From assembly GCA_903870245.1 (NCBI GenBank), contig CAIQCB010000043.1:62001-126000 (forward strand): a DNA stretch of 64,000 nucleotides. The letters are read 5' to 3'. Of the stretch, positions 47,214 through 55,286 are shown piece after piece. The translations under genes were made by a program, and so were the position numbers. Source of the stretch: an uncultured Methylocystaceae bacterium. GTDB lineage: Bacteria > Pseudomonadota > Alphaproteobacteria > Rhizobiales > Beijerinckiaceae. Below the pieces are notes generated by a model. That model had not been told where the DNA came from and searched no databases. It saw nothing but the letters and a program-made list of their open reading frames with translations. Each line of letters starts with the position of its first letter. The first letter of the stretch is position 1.

Positions 47214-47380
47214 AAAAAAAAAACGGACGCCTGGCGGCATCCGTTTTTCTCCTCCCCGACTTGGGCAATGCCTGGTTAGGTCCAAAGTCTCTAACCCATG
47301 TGGGCGCTAGTTCATTACACGACTTCCGCCTGCGACAAAAGGTCCATGCGAAAATTTTTTCGGGCGATAGCTAAACAATA
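47214..47380 (-). ncRNA. candidate small RNA with intrinsic terminator (minus strand)
   Basis: A perfect TATAAT lies on the minus strand at 47393-47388, predicting a start near 47380. About 165 bases on, the stem ACGGATGCC / GGCGTCCGT (47244-47236 with 47231-47223, one G-U pair) is followed by a run of ten T (minus strand), a strong terminator. An internal stem GGTTAG / CTAACC is present. There is no open frame of note. Size is compatible with 6S RNA but I could not confirm 6S features. Confidence 0.5.
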
Positions 47381-47408
47381 TATTTAAATTATATCAGATA
47401 CTTATACA

Positions 47409-47564
47409 ACATATGCCGCCCCTGCGCCACAGATCGGCGGAATCCGCCGTCGCGATCGAATGGGCCTTGATCATCTCGCGACGCAGGATCAATCTTGTTT
47501 CTGCCCTCCTTGGGCGTTTCCTCCCCTCCTCGAACCGCAGGCGTCGCCGGCGGTTCTTTTTTTG
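47409..47564 (+). ncRNA. candidate small RNA with intrinsic terminator (plus strand)
   Basis: From an AT-rich region (TATACA at 47403), a 155-base segment holds a tight hairpin CGGCGG-AAT-CCGCCG (47435-47449), a stem TTGATC/GATCAA, a small hairpin with CU-rich loop GCCC-TCCTT-GGGC (47503-47515), a CU-rich stretch (CCTCCCCTCC) and a terminator GAACCGC / GCGGTTC (47533-47539 with 47551-47557) with seven T. CCUCC-type loops are typical of alphaproteobacterial trans-acting sRNAs. No coding frame. Confidence 0.45.
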
Positions 47565-47775
47565 ACTCCGACGTTTCAACAAGGCCGGGCGGAGGCTCAA
47601 TTATTAACCAATTGATAAAATTGTAACTATTTTCAGAATTAGAAAATTTATGCGTTCCCGGAGCGGATAACGGGGAATACTTCCAAATCCCGGTAAATTT
47701 AGAATACTAAAACTATAGACTTTTAGGCTTCGCCGGCTCTAATGCGGCCACAATCGAGCGTCAGGAGTTGCCGCC

Positions 47776-47985
47776 ATGCGCGCCCTTAAACAAAATTTCA
47801 TCCCCATAATGTCCTGGCTGGGCTGTCTGGCTTTTGCGTTCGCAACCTTAAACGAAATTCGCAGCTACAGCCGCAACGAGCCGGGCGTGTTGATCAGCGC
47901 CGGACAGGCGTTGCGCAAATCCTCAATGGCGGCGCAGGCGGCCTATGACCCCGGCGTGGACCCGCGCCATCTCTCGCGTAATTGA
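47776..47985 (+). CDS. small membrane-associated protein of unknown function
   Basis: 69 residues from an ATG preceded by CAGGAG. One hydrophobic segment (about residues 9-25, FIPIMSWLGCLAFAFATL) is followed by a polar tail. Its last 43 bases overlap the 3' end of the convergent AraC-type gene. The good ribosome-binding site and codon use support it; no family is recognised. Confidence 0.6.
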   Translation: MRALKQNFIPIMSWLGCLAFAFATLNEIRSYSRNEPGVLISAGQALRKSSMAAQAAYDPGVDPRHLSRN

Positions 47986-48953
47986 GCTGACGGCAGCATG
48001 CCAAACATTTGCATGTAATAATTTGCAAAGCGGCCCAGATGATCAAATTCGTAAACTTGGGCGATCATTGAAATATTTTGATGTCGATCCGTTTCGTTCA
48101 ACGCCCTGAACGCCTGATGCAAACGAATGCATCGTTTGAGTTCGGTGAATCCCACTCCGAAATTCTCCAGGACAGCCATTTGCACCTGTCGCCGGGAGCA
48201 GCCGAAAATCGAGGCGACCACATCGAGAGACAATAAGGGCGTCTCCGCCGTCTCCGGATCGCTCCACAAAAGCTCTTCGATTCGTGAGGCAAGCTCGTAT
48301 CGGTTCGCTTGGCCCTTGCCGGGCCAGGGCTCAATTGCGCCCCCGGCGATATCGTCGATCACGCAGGACGCCAATGAGAGAAGATCCTCGTAAATCCAGG
48401 CGGAAAGCTTCTCACGGTCGCTATCGTTGTCGTTGTTTTCCATGATTTGCAGGGCTGAGCGGATCGCGCATTCGAGTTTTGCGCCCATCGCTGTGGGGCG
48501 AGACGCATAGGCGACGCGCGCGCCTGCCCGTGCGCGCCCGGCCTCCATGAAAAACTCATGCGCGCGCGCCGACATGATCGAACGCGCCGGATTTTCAGCG
48601 AAATAGACCACGACCCCGCTGGCGGGCGCCCGGCTCACGGCGTCCCAGCCGCAGCCGTTATAAGCGATCGCCATGCGCTGTTGATCGAGGGCCCGGCCGC
48701 TGAGTCGCGAGACCTGCGCGCTGCGATAGAAGCCGATGGTAAGACAGCCGGGCGCGATGGCGCCGCCGACCTTGATATGGCCTTCGAGAAAGTCCGTCCC
48801 GACCAGAGACACCTCTTCGGAGAGACGCAACTCCTTGCGCAAGAAGCGAAGACGATTGAAAAGCCGGTAAAATCCGCCAGTCCAGCTTTGCGGCCTCCAG
48901 GCCTGTGGCGATGACTCGTCAGAGCGCAGGAATTGCGGATTGGAGCTTTGCAT
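47943..48953 (-). CDS. AraC-family transcriptional regulator
   Basis: 336 residues from the ATG at 48953; a TTG 29 codons upstream is a weaker alternative. The N-terminal 200 residues form a sensor-like region with several beta-strand stretches (GHIKVGGAIAPGCLTIGFYRSAQ). The C-terminal AraC HTH is clear: SLDVVASIFGCSRRQVQMAVLENFGVGFTELKRCIRLHQAFRAL, then ISMIAQVYEFDHLGRFANYYMQMFGMLPS. Inducer and targets unknown. Confidence 0.87.
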   Translation of the reverse strand: MQSSNPQFLRSDESSPQAWRPQSWTGGFYRLFNRLRFLRKELRLSEEVSLVGTDFLEGHIKVGGAIAPGCLTIGFYRSAQVSRLSGRALDQQRMAIAYNGCGWDAVSRAPASGVVVYFAENPARSIMSARAHEFFMEAGRARAGARVAYASRPTAMGAKLECAIRSALQIMENNDNDSDREKLSAWIYEDLLSLASCVIDDIAGGAIEPWPGKGQANRYELASRIEELLWSDPETAETPLLSLDVVASIFGCSRRQVQMAVLENFGVGFTELKRCIRLHQAFRALNETDRHQNISMIAQVYEFDHLGRFANYYMQMFGMLPSAQLRERWRGSTPGS

Positions 48954-49242
48954 GACTCTCGCGGGGAAGAATAACGGCACGACGCTCGCGGCGCTGTCGG
49001 AACGCGACAATCTCCTCCGATAATATCCGACCGGCGACAAGGCCCGGGCGCAAAAAATCTCGCGCGAACTGAGTCAACGCCCCGCGGTGGCCGCCACCGG
49101 CAAGGGAACACGCGCCGCCGCGCGCGTTGACATAAGCCGCCGTTGCGCGCGACCTGCGCGCGACCGATAATTGACCGGGAAAATCCCGCGCGGCGGCGAC
49201 GGCTCATCGTTGCGGGTCATGATTCATCGGGGAGAGGCCAGT

Positions 49243-50271
49243 TTGTCATCACATGCTTCGCAATCGACGCCATCCGTCCACGCGCCGCGCGCGATGTGGC
49301 TTGTGTCGCTGGCCCTCATTATGTTCGCCACGCCGCTTGTCGCTCAGGAGCCGTTGCCATCCTGGAACGACGGCCCCGCCAGACAGGCGGTCGTCGATTT
49401 CGTCCGCAAGGTCACGACTGAAGGCGGTCCGGATTATGTGACGCCCGGGGCGCGCATCGCCGTCTTTGATAACGACGGGACGCTGTGGACCGAGTGGCCG
49501 GTCTATACGCAATTGCAATTCGCGCTCGACCGGGTGAAGGCGCTCGCGCCCAAACATCCCGAATGGCGAAAGAAACAACCGTTCCGGGCGGCGCTCGACG
49601 GCGACGTCAAGACGCTCGCCGCCGGCGGCGCCAAAGAACTGATGGCGCTCATGGCCGTGACCCACGCCGGCCAGACTCAGGAGGAGTTTCGCGCCGAGGT
49701 CGAGGACTGGCTCGCAAAGGCGCGTCACGGCGCCTTCAAGGCCCGCTATGATGCGCTCGTCTACCGGCCGATGCTGGAGCTGCTCGGCTATCTGCGCGCC
49801 AATCAATTCAAGACCTATATCGTCACCGGCGGCGGCGTCGAATTCGTTCGGACCTTCGCTGAACGCGCCTATGGCGTGCCTCCTGAACAGGTCGTCGGCT
49901 CGACCATCGAAACGCGCTTCGAACACGCCGACGGCAAGCCGGTGCTGCGGCGCAAGCCCAAAATCGTTTTCGTCGACGACAAGGAGGGCAAGCCGGTCGC
50001 CATCGATACGCATATCGGCCGGCGGCCTATCGCCGCTTTCGGTAATTCGGACGGCGATTACGAAATGCTGGAATGGACGACCGCGGGACCGGGACCGCGT
50101 CTTGGCATGATCGTGCGTCACGACGACGCCGGGCGCGAGGCGAGCTACGACCGCGCCACGCCCATCGGCCGTCTCGACAAGGCGCTGGATGCGGCGGACG
50201 AACGCCACTGGACGGTGATCAGCATGAAGAAGGACTGGAAAACGATTTTTGTTACGCCGCCGTCGCCCTGA
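49243..50271 (+). CDS. exported HAD-superfamily phosphatase
   Basis: 342 residues if started at the TTG at 49243, preceded by GGGGAGAGG; an ATG at 49219 is the alternative. A signal peptide (MWLVSLALIMFATPLVAQEP) is followed by the HAD motifs: I in VFDNDGTLWTEWP, II in YIVTGGGVEFVRTF, III around RRKPKIVFVDDKEGKP and IV in FGNSDGDYEMLEW. It probably hydrolyses a phosphomonoester in the periplasm. A serine-protease gene follows 84 bases downstream. Confidence 0.85.
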   Translation: MSSHASQSTPSVHAPRAMWLVSLALIMFATPLVAQEPLPSWNDGPARQAVVDFVRKVTTEGGPDYVTPGARIAVFDNDGTLWTEWPVYTQLQFALDRVKALAPKHPEWRKKQPFRAALDGDVKTLAAGGAKELMALMAVTHAGQTQEEFRAEVEDWLAKARHGAFKARYDALVYRPMLELLGYLRANQFKTYIVTGGGVEFVRTFAERAYGVPPEQVVGSTIETRFEHADGKPVLRRKPKIVFVDDKEGKPVAIDTHIGRRPIAAFGNSDGDYEMLEWTTAGPGPRLGMIVRHDDAGREASYDRATPIGRLDKALDAADERHWTVISMKKDWKTIFVTPPSP

Positions 50272-50355
50272 ACAAGGGACGGCGCGCCGGCTTTAATTAC
50301 CAGACAGGCGCATGAACGGCAGCGCGCTCAAACGGGATCATCGGGGACGCATCAT

Positions 50356-51090
50356 ATGATCGACACGCTGTTGCTCACGTCGGCCCCGATCCGGACTTTT
50401 CTGCGACAGCAACCGCTGACCAATGCTACAAGCTTTTTTTTCGAACGCGACGCGCGACTGTTCCTCGTGACCAGCCGGCATGTGTTGATCGACGAGCCAA
50501 GCCAACATTTTCCCGACCGCATCGAGATCGAGTTGCACGTCGATCGCGACAACATGGCCAGATCGACCAACTTCTCGATCCTGCTCTACCGGGACGGTCA
50601 AGCCATCTGGCGGCAGGGAAAGGATCGGGCCGGAGAGATCGACGTGGCGGCCATCGAGATCGACCGCAACGCCCTGCCCGTCCCGATGATCCACCACGCC
50701 TTTACGCCGGACCGCCTGCCCGGTCCGCAGGATCACGTCGACATCGGCAGTTCCCTGCTTGTCGTCGGGTTTCCGCTGGGGTTTCACGACACGCTCCACC
50801 ACCTGCCAATCGTGCGTCAGGCCGTGATCGCCTCGTCATTCGGCCTGCGTTTCGACGGTCGCGGTTATTTCCTCACCGACGCGCGCACGCATCGCGGCAC
50901 GAGCGGTGCGCCGGTCGTAATGCGCGAGGACGCCCGAATCGGCGCGCAAAACATTTTGCCCTGGCGCCTACTCGGGATTCACTCCTCGCGACTCGACGTC
51001 GGCGGCCGCGACGTCGTTATCGACGAAGCCCTCGGCCTCAATTGCGCCTGGTATTCGGACATCCTGCTCACGCTGACCGAAAACACGTAA
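50356..51090 (+). CDS. trypsin-like serine protease, no signal peptide
   Basis: 244 residues. The catalytic triad is visible: His in LVTSRHVL, Asp in AGEIDVAAIEID and Ser in THRGTSGAPVV, all in the order of chymotrypsin-fold Trypsin_2 peptidases. VVGFPLGFHDTLHHLPIVRQAVIAS is the usual barrel strand region. No signal peptide or PDZ domain is seen, so it is probably cytoplasmic and not DegP. Substrate unknown. Confidence 0.85.
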   Translation: MIDTLLLTSAPIRTFLRQQPLTNATSFFFERDARLFLVTSRHVLIDEPSQHFPDRIEIELHVDRDNMARSTNFSILLYRDGQAIWRQGKDRAGEIDVAAIEIDRNALPVPMIHHAFTPDRLPGPQDHVDIGSSLLVVGFPLGFHDTLHHLPIVRQAVIASSFGLRFDGRGYFLTDARTHRGTSGAPVVMREDARIGAQNILPWRLLGIHSSRLDVGGRDVVIDEALGLNCAWYSDILLTLTENT

Positions 51091-51494
51091 AAACCGGCAG
51101 CGCAGGGAGAAAGGCGCAGCGTAACGACGTGTCCGGATGAGCGGCTGCGTTGGCGGTCCGATAGGGTTTGGGCCGACGCATGAAGCGCGCCCGGCGGCGG
51201 TCGGCGTCGAAAGGCCGGAAGGATGCTGCGGAAGATCGACAGCGCGGCCGTTTGGCGGCTCTTCCGGCCCGGGGGAAACCGCGGACGAGCCACACGGGAG
51301 GCGATGGGCAGGAAGAATGGCTGGAAAATTTTCCCGTCAAGCCTGGTCCCGGGCGACGCAAAGCGGGATCCAGCCGCATACGCCGGAACGCCTGATGTTT
51401 GCGATTTCGATGGCGGGCTGTTGTCAAATGATAGCATGTATTGCAAAATTACACTCTGAATATGAATTAAACACATAATCGCCAGAGGGAAATT
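51091..51494. other. intergenic stretch upstream of the MscS-like gene
   Basis: 404 bases. The first 340 are GC-rich with only shadow frames. The last 70 turn AT-rich (TGCAAAATTACACTCTGAATATG) and likely hold the channel gene's promoter. Nothing else is recognised. Confidence 0.4.
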
Positions 51495-52901
51495 ATGAAT
51501 CCTGATGTTCGTGGCGGCATGAATACGCCGGCGAGGTTTCTGCTCATCTGGATTGTTTTCGCCTGTCTGATTGGCTCGCAAGCCGCGTGGGCTGGCGCCG
51601 CCGCCGACTATGTGACAGGAGCGCAAATCGATCGTTCGACGCCGGAAAGTTCTCTTGCCTTCTTTATCAAGGCGACCAACGAAATCCGGGACGATATGGA
51701 GTTCTTCAAAAAGAAACGTGAGGAGACAAATAGCTGGTGGTATCCGCAACCAACCGACGAAGAGAGAAAGCGGATCGATTTCCTGATGTATGAAATCATC
51801 GACAGCATGGATCTCTCCGGGGTGCCGGAATGGTCGCATGACACAGTCGGCGCCGAAACCGCGTTGATGATCCGAACTATTATGAGATTGGCGAAAGTCG
51901 ACCCCACTACGCCATTGCGCAAGCTGAAGGACGATTTATGGGTCGTGCCCGGCACATATTTGCAGATTGGCAAGATCGCTTCCGGCATGCGAATGGGCGA
52001 TTACACCTTTACGGCCGAGACGGTTGCGAACACGCCCTATCTCTATGCAAAGGTCATCGACCGGAAACCGAAAACGGAATTCAACGCCTATAAATTTTAC
52101 ACGGAAAGTCCCGGCGGAATCATGCCGCCAGCCTTCGCCGGGCCGATTTTCAAGCTACCGTCTTTCTGGCACGAAGCCTATGACACCAACACTGTATGGC
52201 AATGGTCGCTATTTGGCCTGACGTTGATTCTGCTGTTTCTGGCGCCCTGGCTGCTCACAAGGCTCATGCCGGAGGGCCCCTGGCGCGTTTTTATTTTCTC
52301 CGCATTGACAATGTTTTTCGCCAAATTCGGCAATGTCGCGGCGATTGACTGGGGAAGTCTGACCTCCCGGGGCGCTGTCGTTGGTTCGATCATCTATTCG
52401 ATTGTGTTTTACCTTTCTCTCAGCCTTGCCGTTTTCATGCTGAGCGAACTCGTAGCGAATAACTACTCGAATTTCTCCCGTCTTAACCCGAAGAACGTCG
52501 ACGCCAGCGTCATCCGTCTGCTCTGCCGCGTTGTCGGCGTCTGCGGCGCGCTGGGCATCATCATCATGGGTCTTAATACCGCCGGCTTCCCGGTGATCGG
52601 CATCGTCGCCGGCCTTGGCGTCGGCGGTTTGGCCTTTGCGCTTGCCGCGAAGCCCACGCTGGAAAATCTGCTGGCGGGCGTGATCATCTACATGGATAAA
52701 TCGATTTACGTCGGCGATTATATCGAGTCGAAAGATATCGAAGGTCGGGTCGAGGAAATCGGCATGCGATCAACGCGCCTGCGCGGACGTGATGGAACGT
52801 TGATCAGTATCACAAATTCGGAACTCTCCGAGAAAATCATCCGCAACAAAACCCGCAAGATTTCGCATCCGGCGGAGACGGAAGACGCGCCAGCAGGCTA
52901 G
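51495..52901 (+). CDS. MscS-family mechanosensitive channel, lacking the C-terminal cage domain
   Basis: 468 residues with a signal peptide (about 1-33), a periplasmic N-terminal domain of about 190 residues, then membrane segments near 235-254, 258-276, 293-315, 340-360 and the pore helix GIVAGLGVGGLAFALAAKPTLENLLAGVIIYMDKSIYVGDYI, the MscS signature. The beta domain follows (GRVEEIGMRSTRLRGRDGTLISITNSELSEKIIRN). The protein stops about ten residues later, so the alpha/beta part of the MscS cytoplasmic cage is missing. The sequence after the stop does not resume it in another frame. Confidence 0.88.
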   Translation: MNPDVRGGMNTPARFLLIWIVFACLIGSQAAWAGAAADYVTGAQIDRSTPESSLAFFIKATNEIRDDMEFFKKKREETNSWWYPQPTDEERKRIDFLMYEIIDSMDLSGVPEWSHDTVGAETALMIRTIMRLAKVDPTTPLRKLKDDLWVVPGTYLQIGKIASGMRMGDYTFTAETVANTPYLYAKVIDRKPKTEFNAYKFYTESPGGIMPPAFAGPIFKLPSFWHEAYDTNTVWQWSLFGLTLILLFLAPWLLTRLMPEGPWRVFIFSALTMFFAKFGNVAAIDWGSLTSRGAVVGSIIYSIVFYLSLSLAVFMLSELVANNYSNFSRLNPKNVDASVIRLLCRVVGVCGALGIIIMGLNTAGFPVIGIVAGLGVGGLAFALAAKPTLENLLAGVIIYMDKSIYVGDYIESKDIEGRVEEIGMRSTRLRGRDGTLISITNSELSEKIIRNKTRKISHPAETEDAPAG

Positions 52902-53256
52902 ACGCCCGCAAGGACGGGCGGGGATGCGGAGGCGCGCCAGAGAATGGCGCCGGGGAGAGGGACTGTAAAATGATTTTGTCTTGCCACGAGGGCGATATCG
53001 TAAGGCGCAAGACAATCATCACAAATTTTTACCTGCTTCAGACCTGGATTCAAATTTTATGCGCAACATGGATTAACTGATTGAGTTGACCGAGGTTGTC
53101 CGTACATCTCAGCTTGTTTCACATACCAGTCAGTTCTATGGCGAATTGAGCCGATGGTCGAAGCAGACGATCCGACACTTCGCCTTGCGCCTCGCGCGAA
53201 GCATATTTATCCCCCGTTCGTCATCGCATGGTCATTATGGCGACGGCAGCCTCCCC
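52902..53256. other. intergenic stretch without a supported gene
   Basis: 355 bases between the MscS-like gene and the convergent beta-propeller gene. A GC-rich palindrome (CGCCCGCAAGGACGGGCG, 52902-52919) right after the channel stop could act as a terminator stem, though no T-run follows. Confidence 0.4.
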
Positions 53257-54246
53257 TCACCGCCAGTCCGAAATCCCAAACACCGCGCCTTTGTCGCCAA
53301 ACTGTTCCTGGCTCGTGACATACAACGCGCCATTGGAAATGACCGCCGCGCGCGCCTTGAACGGCCCGGTCGACAGGTCGATCACGGCCTGAATTGAAAG
53401 GTCCTTCGGCGACAAAACCCAGAGCCGTCCCTTCTCGCCCACGGCGACAACGCTCTTTTCATCGGCGGCGAGCGCGACGATCATCTGATCGACCAGGCAT
53501 CGCTGACGTTCGACGCCAGATTTGGGATCGAACGACGCAACGACCCCCTTGCTCCAGTCGCTGTTGATCCGGCCGCCGGCAATCAGGCGATCCCGCCCGG
53601 CGACGACAGCCCAGAGCGAGAGATCATGCGGATCAAACGTGCGCGCGGAGAGTGTTTTGCCGTCGACGATATCGAGCGCCGGCGGTCGCGCATGGACGAC
53701 ATAAACGGCCTCCGCGCCCGCCGCCAACGCCTCTCCCCATTGGCCGAGAAGGGCGCTTGTCGTCTTCGCGCCGCTTTTGGGATCGACTCGCACAAGTTGC
53801 GCGCTGTCGGAGGAACAGGCCGGCATCGTCAAAACCCAGAGCGCGCTCTCGGCTTGCGCGATCGCATTGGGACATCCCGGCAGGTCCGCAATCGCCCTGC
53901 CGCGCCCGCGCGCCGGCTGACGCCAGATCGCGCGATCCGTCTGGACCAGCGCCGACACCACGCCGTCGGCGGCCGCGAGCATACCCACCGGCAGGCGGCC
54001 AACCGCGACGCGACGGCGAAGCTCGCCGGTTTTGGCGTCTAGCAGCGCGATGGCGCGGGCGCCGCTCTCCGCCACCCAAAGGCCCTGCGGCGTCGCCGCG
54101 ATCCCTTCCGCCCATTTGCCGACCGGAAAAACCTTCGGGGTCAGGGTCTTTGTCGCGGGCGGCGCATCGCCCGCCAAAGCCAGCGGTCCACAGCTCGCAA
54201 GCAGCGCGAGAGAAACGAGCAGCCTGGCGAAAAATCTGCAAATCAT
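53257..54246 (-). CDS. exported beta-propeller (YncE/NHL-like) protein
   Basis: 329 residues from the ATG at 54246 (MICRFFARLLVSLALLASC). A signal peptide is followed by repeated blades of about 40 residues (GLWVAESGARAIALLDAKTGELRRRVAVG; ALWVLTMPACSSDSAQLVRVDPKSGAKT; AVYVVHARPPALDIVDGKT; LWVLSPKDLSIQAVIDL), typical of YncE-like propellers. Probably periplasmic, role unknown. The DUF4893 gene lies 39 bases upstream on the same strand. Confidence 0.8.
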   Translation of the reverse strand: MICRFFARLLVSLALLASCGPLALAGDAPPATKTLTPKVFPVGKWAEGIAATPQGLWVAESGARAIALLDAKTGELRRRVAVGRLPVGMLAAADGVVSALVQTDRAIWRQPARGRGRAIADLPGCPNAIAQAESALWVLTMPACSSDSAQLVRVDPKSGAKTTSALLGQWGEALAAGAEAVYVVHARPPALDIVDGKTLSARTFDPHDLSLWAVVAGRDRLIAGGRINSDWSKGVVASFDPKSGVERQRCLVDQMIVALAADEKSVVAVGEKGRLWVLSPKDLSIQAVIDLSTGPFKARAAVISNGALYVTSQEQFGDKGAVFGISDWR

Positions 54247-54285
54247 CCCGATGCCTTTCTGCGTTTGGCGGCCTGTGCGCAAAAA

Positions 54286-54903
54286 CTACTTCCTGCGCTC
54301 CATCTCCAGAATATCGAAGCGCGACTCGAACTGCGGCATTGGGAATTCAAGGCGCAAACGGTTCGGCCCCGGACGCACGGCGCGCGCGATCTGGTTTCTC
54401 TCGGGCGCGGCGCCATAAGCGACCTTCGGATCGCCATCGACGCTCAAAACGCCGAGGTAATACATTTCCTTGTCGCCATTATCGTAGAAACGGCCTGAGG
54501 TGCGCTGCGAACCTGTGCGCTTTTCGAGAAACCAGCCGGCGCCGTCGTCGGTTATGCGGCAATCGAACCAGTTGTAGACAACGATGGGCGCGACCTTGCC
54601 GAGCTTGATGGCGCGGCAGCGCCAGGCGCCGACCGGATCGAACCCCTCGCGCAGCGACAGCAGATCGCCGGCGAGCGTTTGATCGAGGATATCGAGATAT
54701 TCCCTGTTTCCGTCAGCGCGGGCTTCTGCCAACGCCTGTTCGCGTGTTTCGTTCAATTTCGTCAGTTTCTCGCGATCGGCCGGCGTGACGAGTTGCAAAA
54801 AAACGCCATCGGCGCGCGCCGGCTCTGCGAAGGGAGACAGGGCGAAGAGCGCAAGGGCGCATGCGACTTGGACCGAAGCGATCATGGATTTCGACAGCGT
54901 CAT
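54286..54903 (-). CDS. DUF4893 exported protein
   Basis: 205 residues with a signal peptide (ALALFALSPFAEPARAD). The mature part matches DUF4893: a helical start (TPADREKLTKLNETREQALAEA), then GAWRCRAIKLGKVAPIVVYNWFDCRITDDGAGWFLEKRTGSQRTSGRFYDNGDKEMYYLGVL. The family is confined to the periplasm; function not known. Confidence 0.87.
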   Translation of the reverse strand: MTLSKSMIASVQVACALALFALSPFAEPARADGVFLQLVTPADREKLTKLNETREQALAEARADGNREYLDILDQTLAGDLLSLREGFDPVGAWRCRAIKLGKVAPIVVYNWFDCRITDDGAGWFLEKRTGSQRTSGRFYDNGDKEMYYLGVLSVDGDPKVAYGAAPERNQIARAVRPGPNRLRLEFPMPQFESRFDILEMERRK

Positions 54904-55286
54904 GCGGTTCCTCGCAAAGGCTTGGGGCGCGAGCGGAAAATAGCCTGCGGCGCGCGCAGCTCTATGCGCTTTTCTGCGCGAGGCGACAATGTCTCAGCTT
55001 TGTTCCGCGCGACGGCGATATTGTCATGCTCATGTATGCCGGAGCCTCGGTAAAGGGGCGGCGGCGCTTTACATTCTACAATCGTCGAAAGACAAGTCTC
55101 GTTGCAGCAAACTCAAGGGCAATCATCAAGGCCAACGTTACGTCACAGAAATTTTATATAACAGGTTATCACTCTCGCGAGCTGTAGCGCGCGCGATGCG
55201 GCTTGGCTCATCTCTCGCGGCTTGGCTCATCTCTCAAGCAAGGCCTTTAGGATACACGCCAGAACCGTCATGAGTTCCCAGCCATC
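54904..55286. other. intergenic stretch with a 19-bp tandem duplication
   Basis: 383 bases between the divergent DUF4893 gene and the porin gene. The unit GCGGCTTGGCTCATCTCTC occurs twice in tandem at 55198-55216 and 55217-55235, with no mismatch, about 50 bases before the porin start. An AT-rich part at 55130-55170 probably holds its promoter. Confidence 0.6.

Larger units (their letters stand above)
47141..47775. other. 635-base gene-free interval with two divergent candidate sRNAs
   Basis: No protein gene is supported here. An AT-rich core at about 47371-47410 divides two structured segments, each ending in an intrinsic terminator (minus at 47214-47249, plus at 47533-47564). Beyond 47570 an AT-rich stretch to about 47720 likely holds the promoter of the small membrane ORF at 47776. 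Confidence 0.5.
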
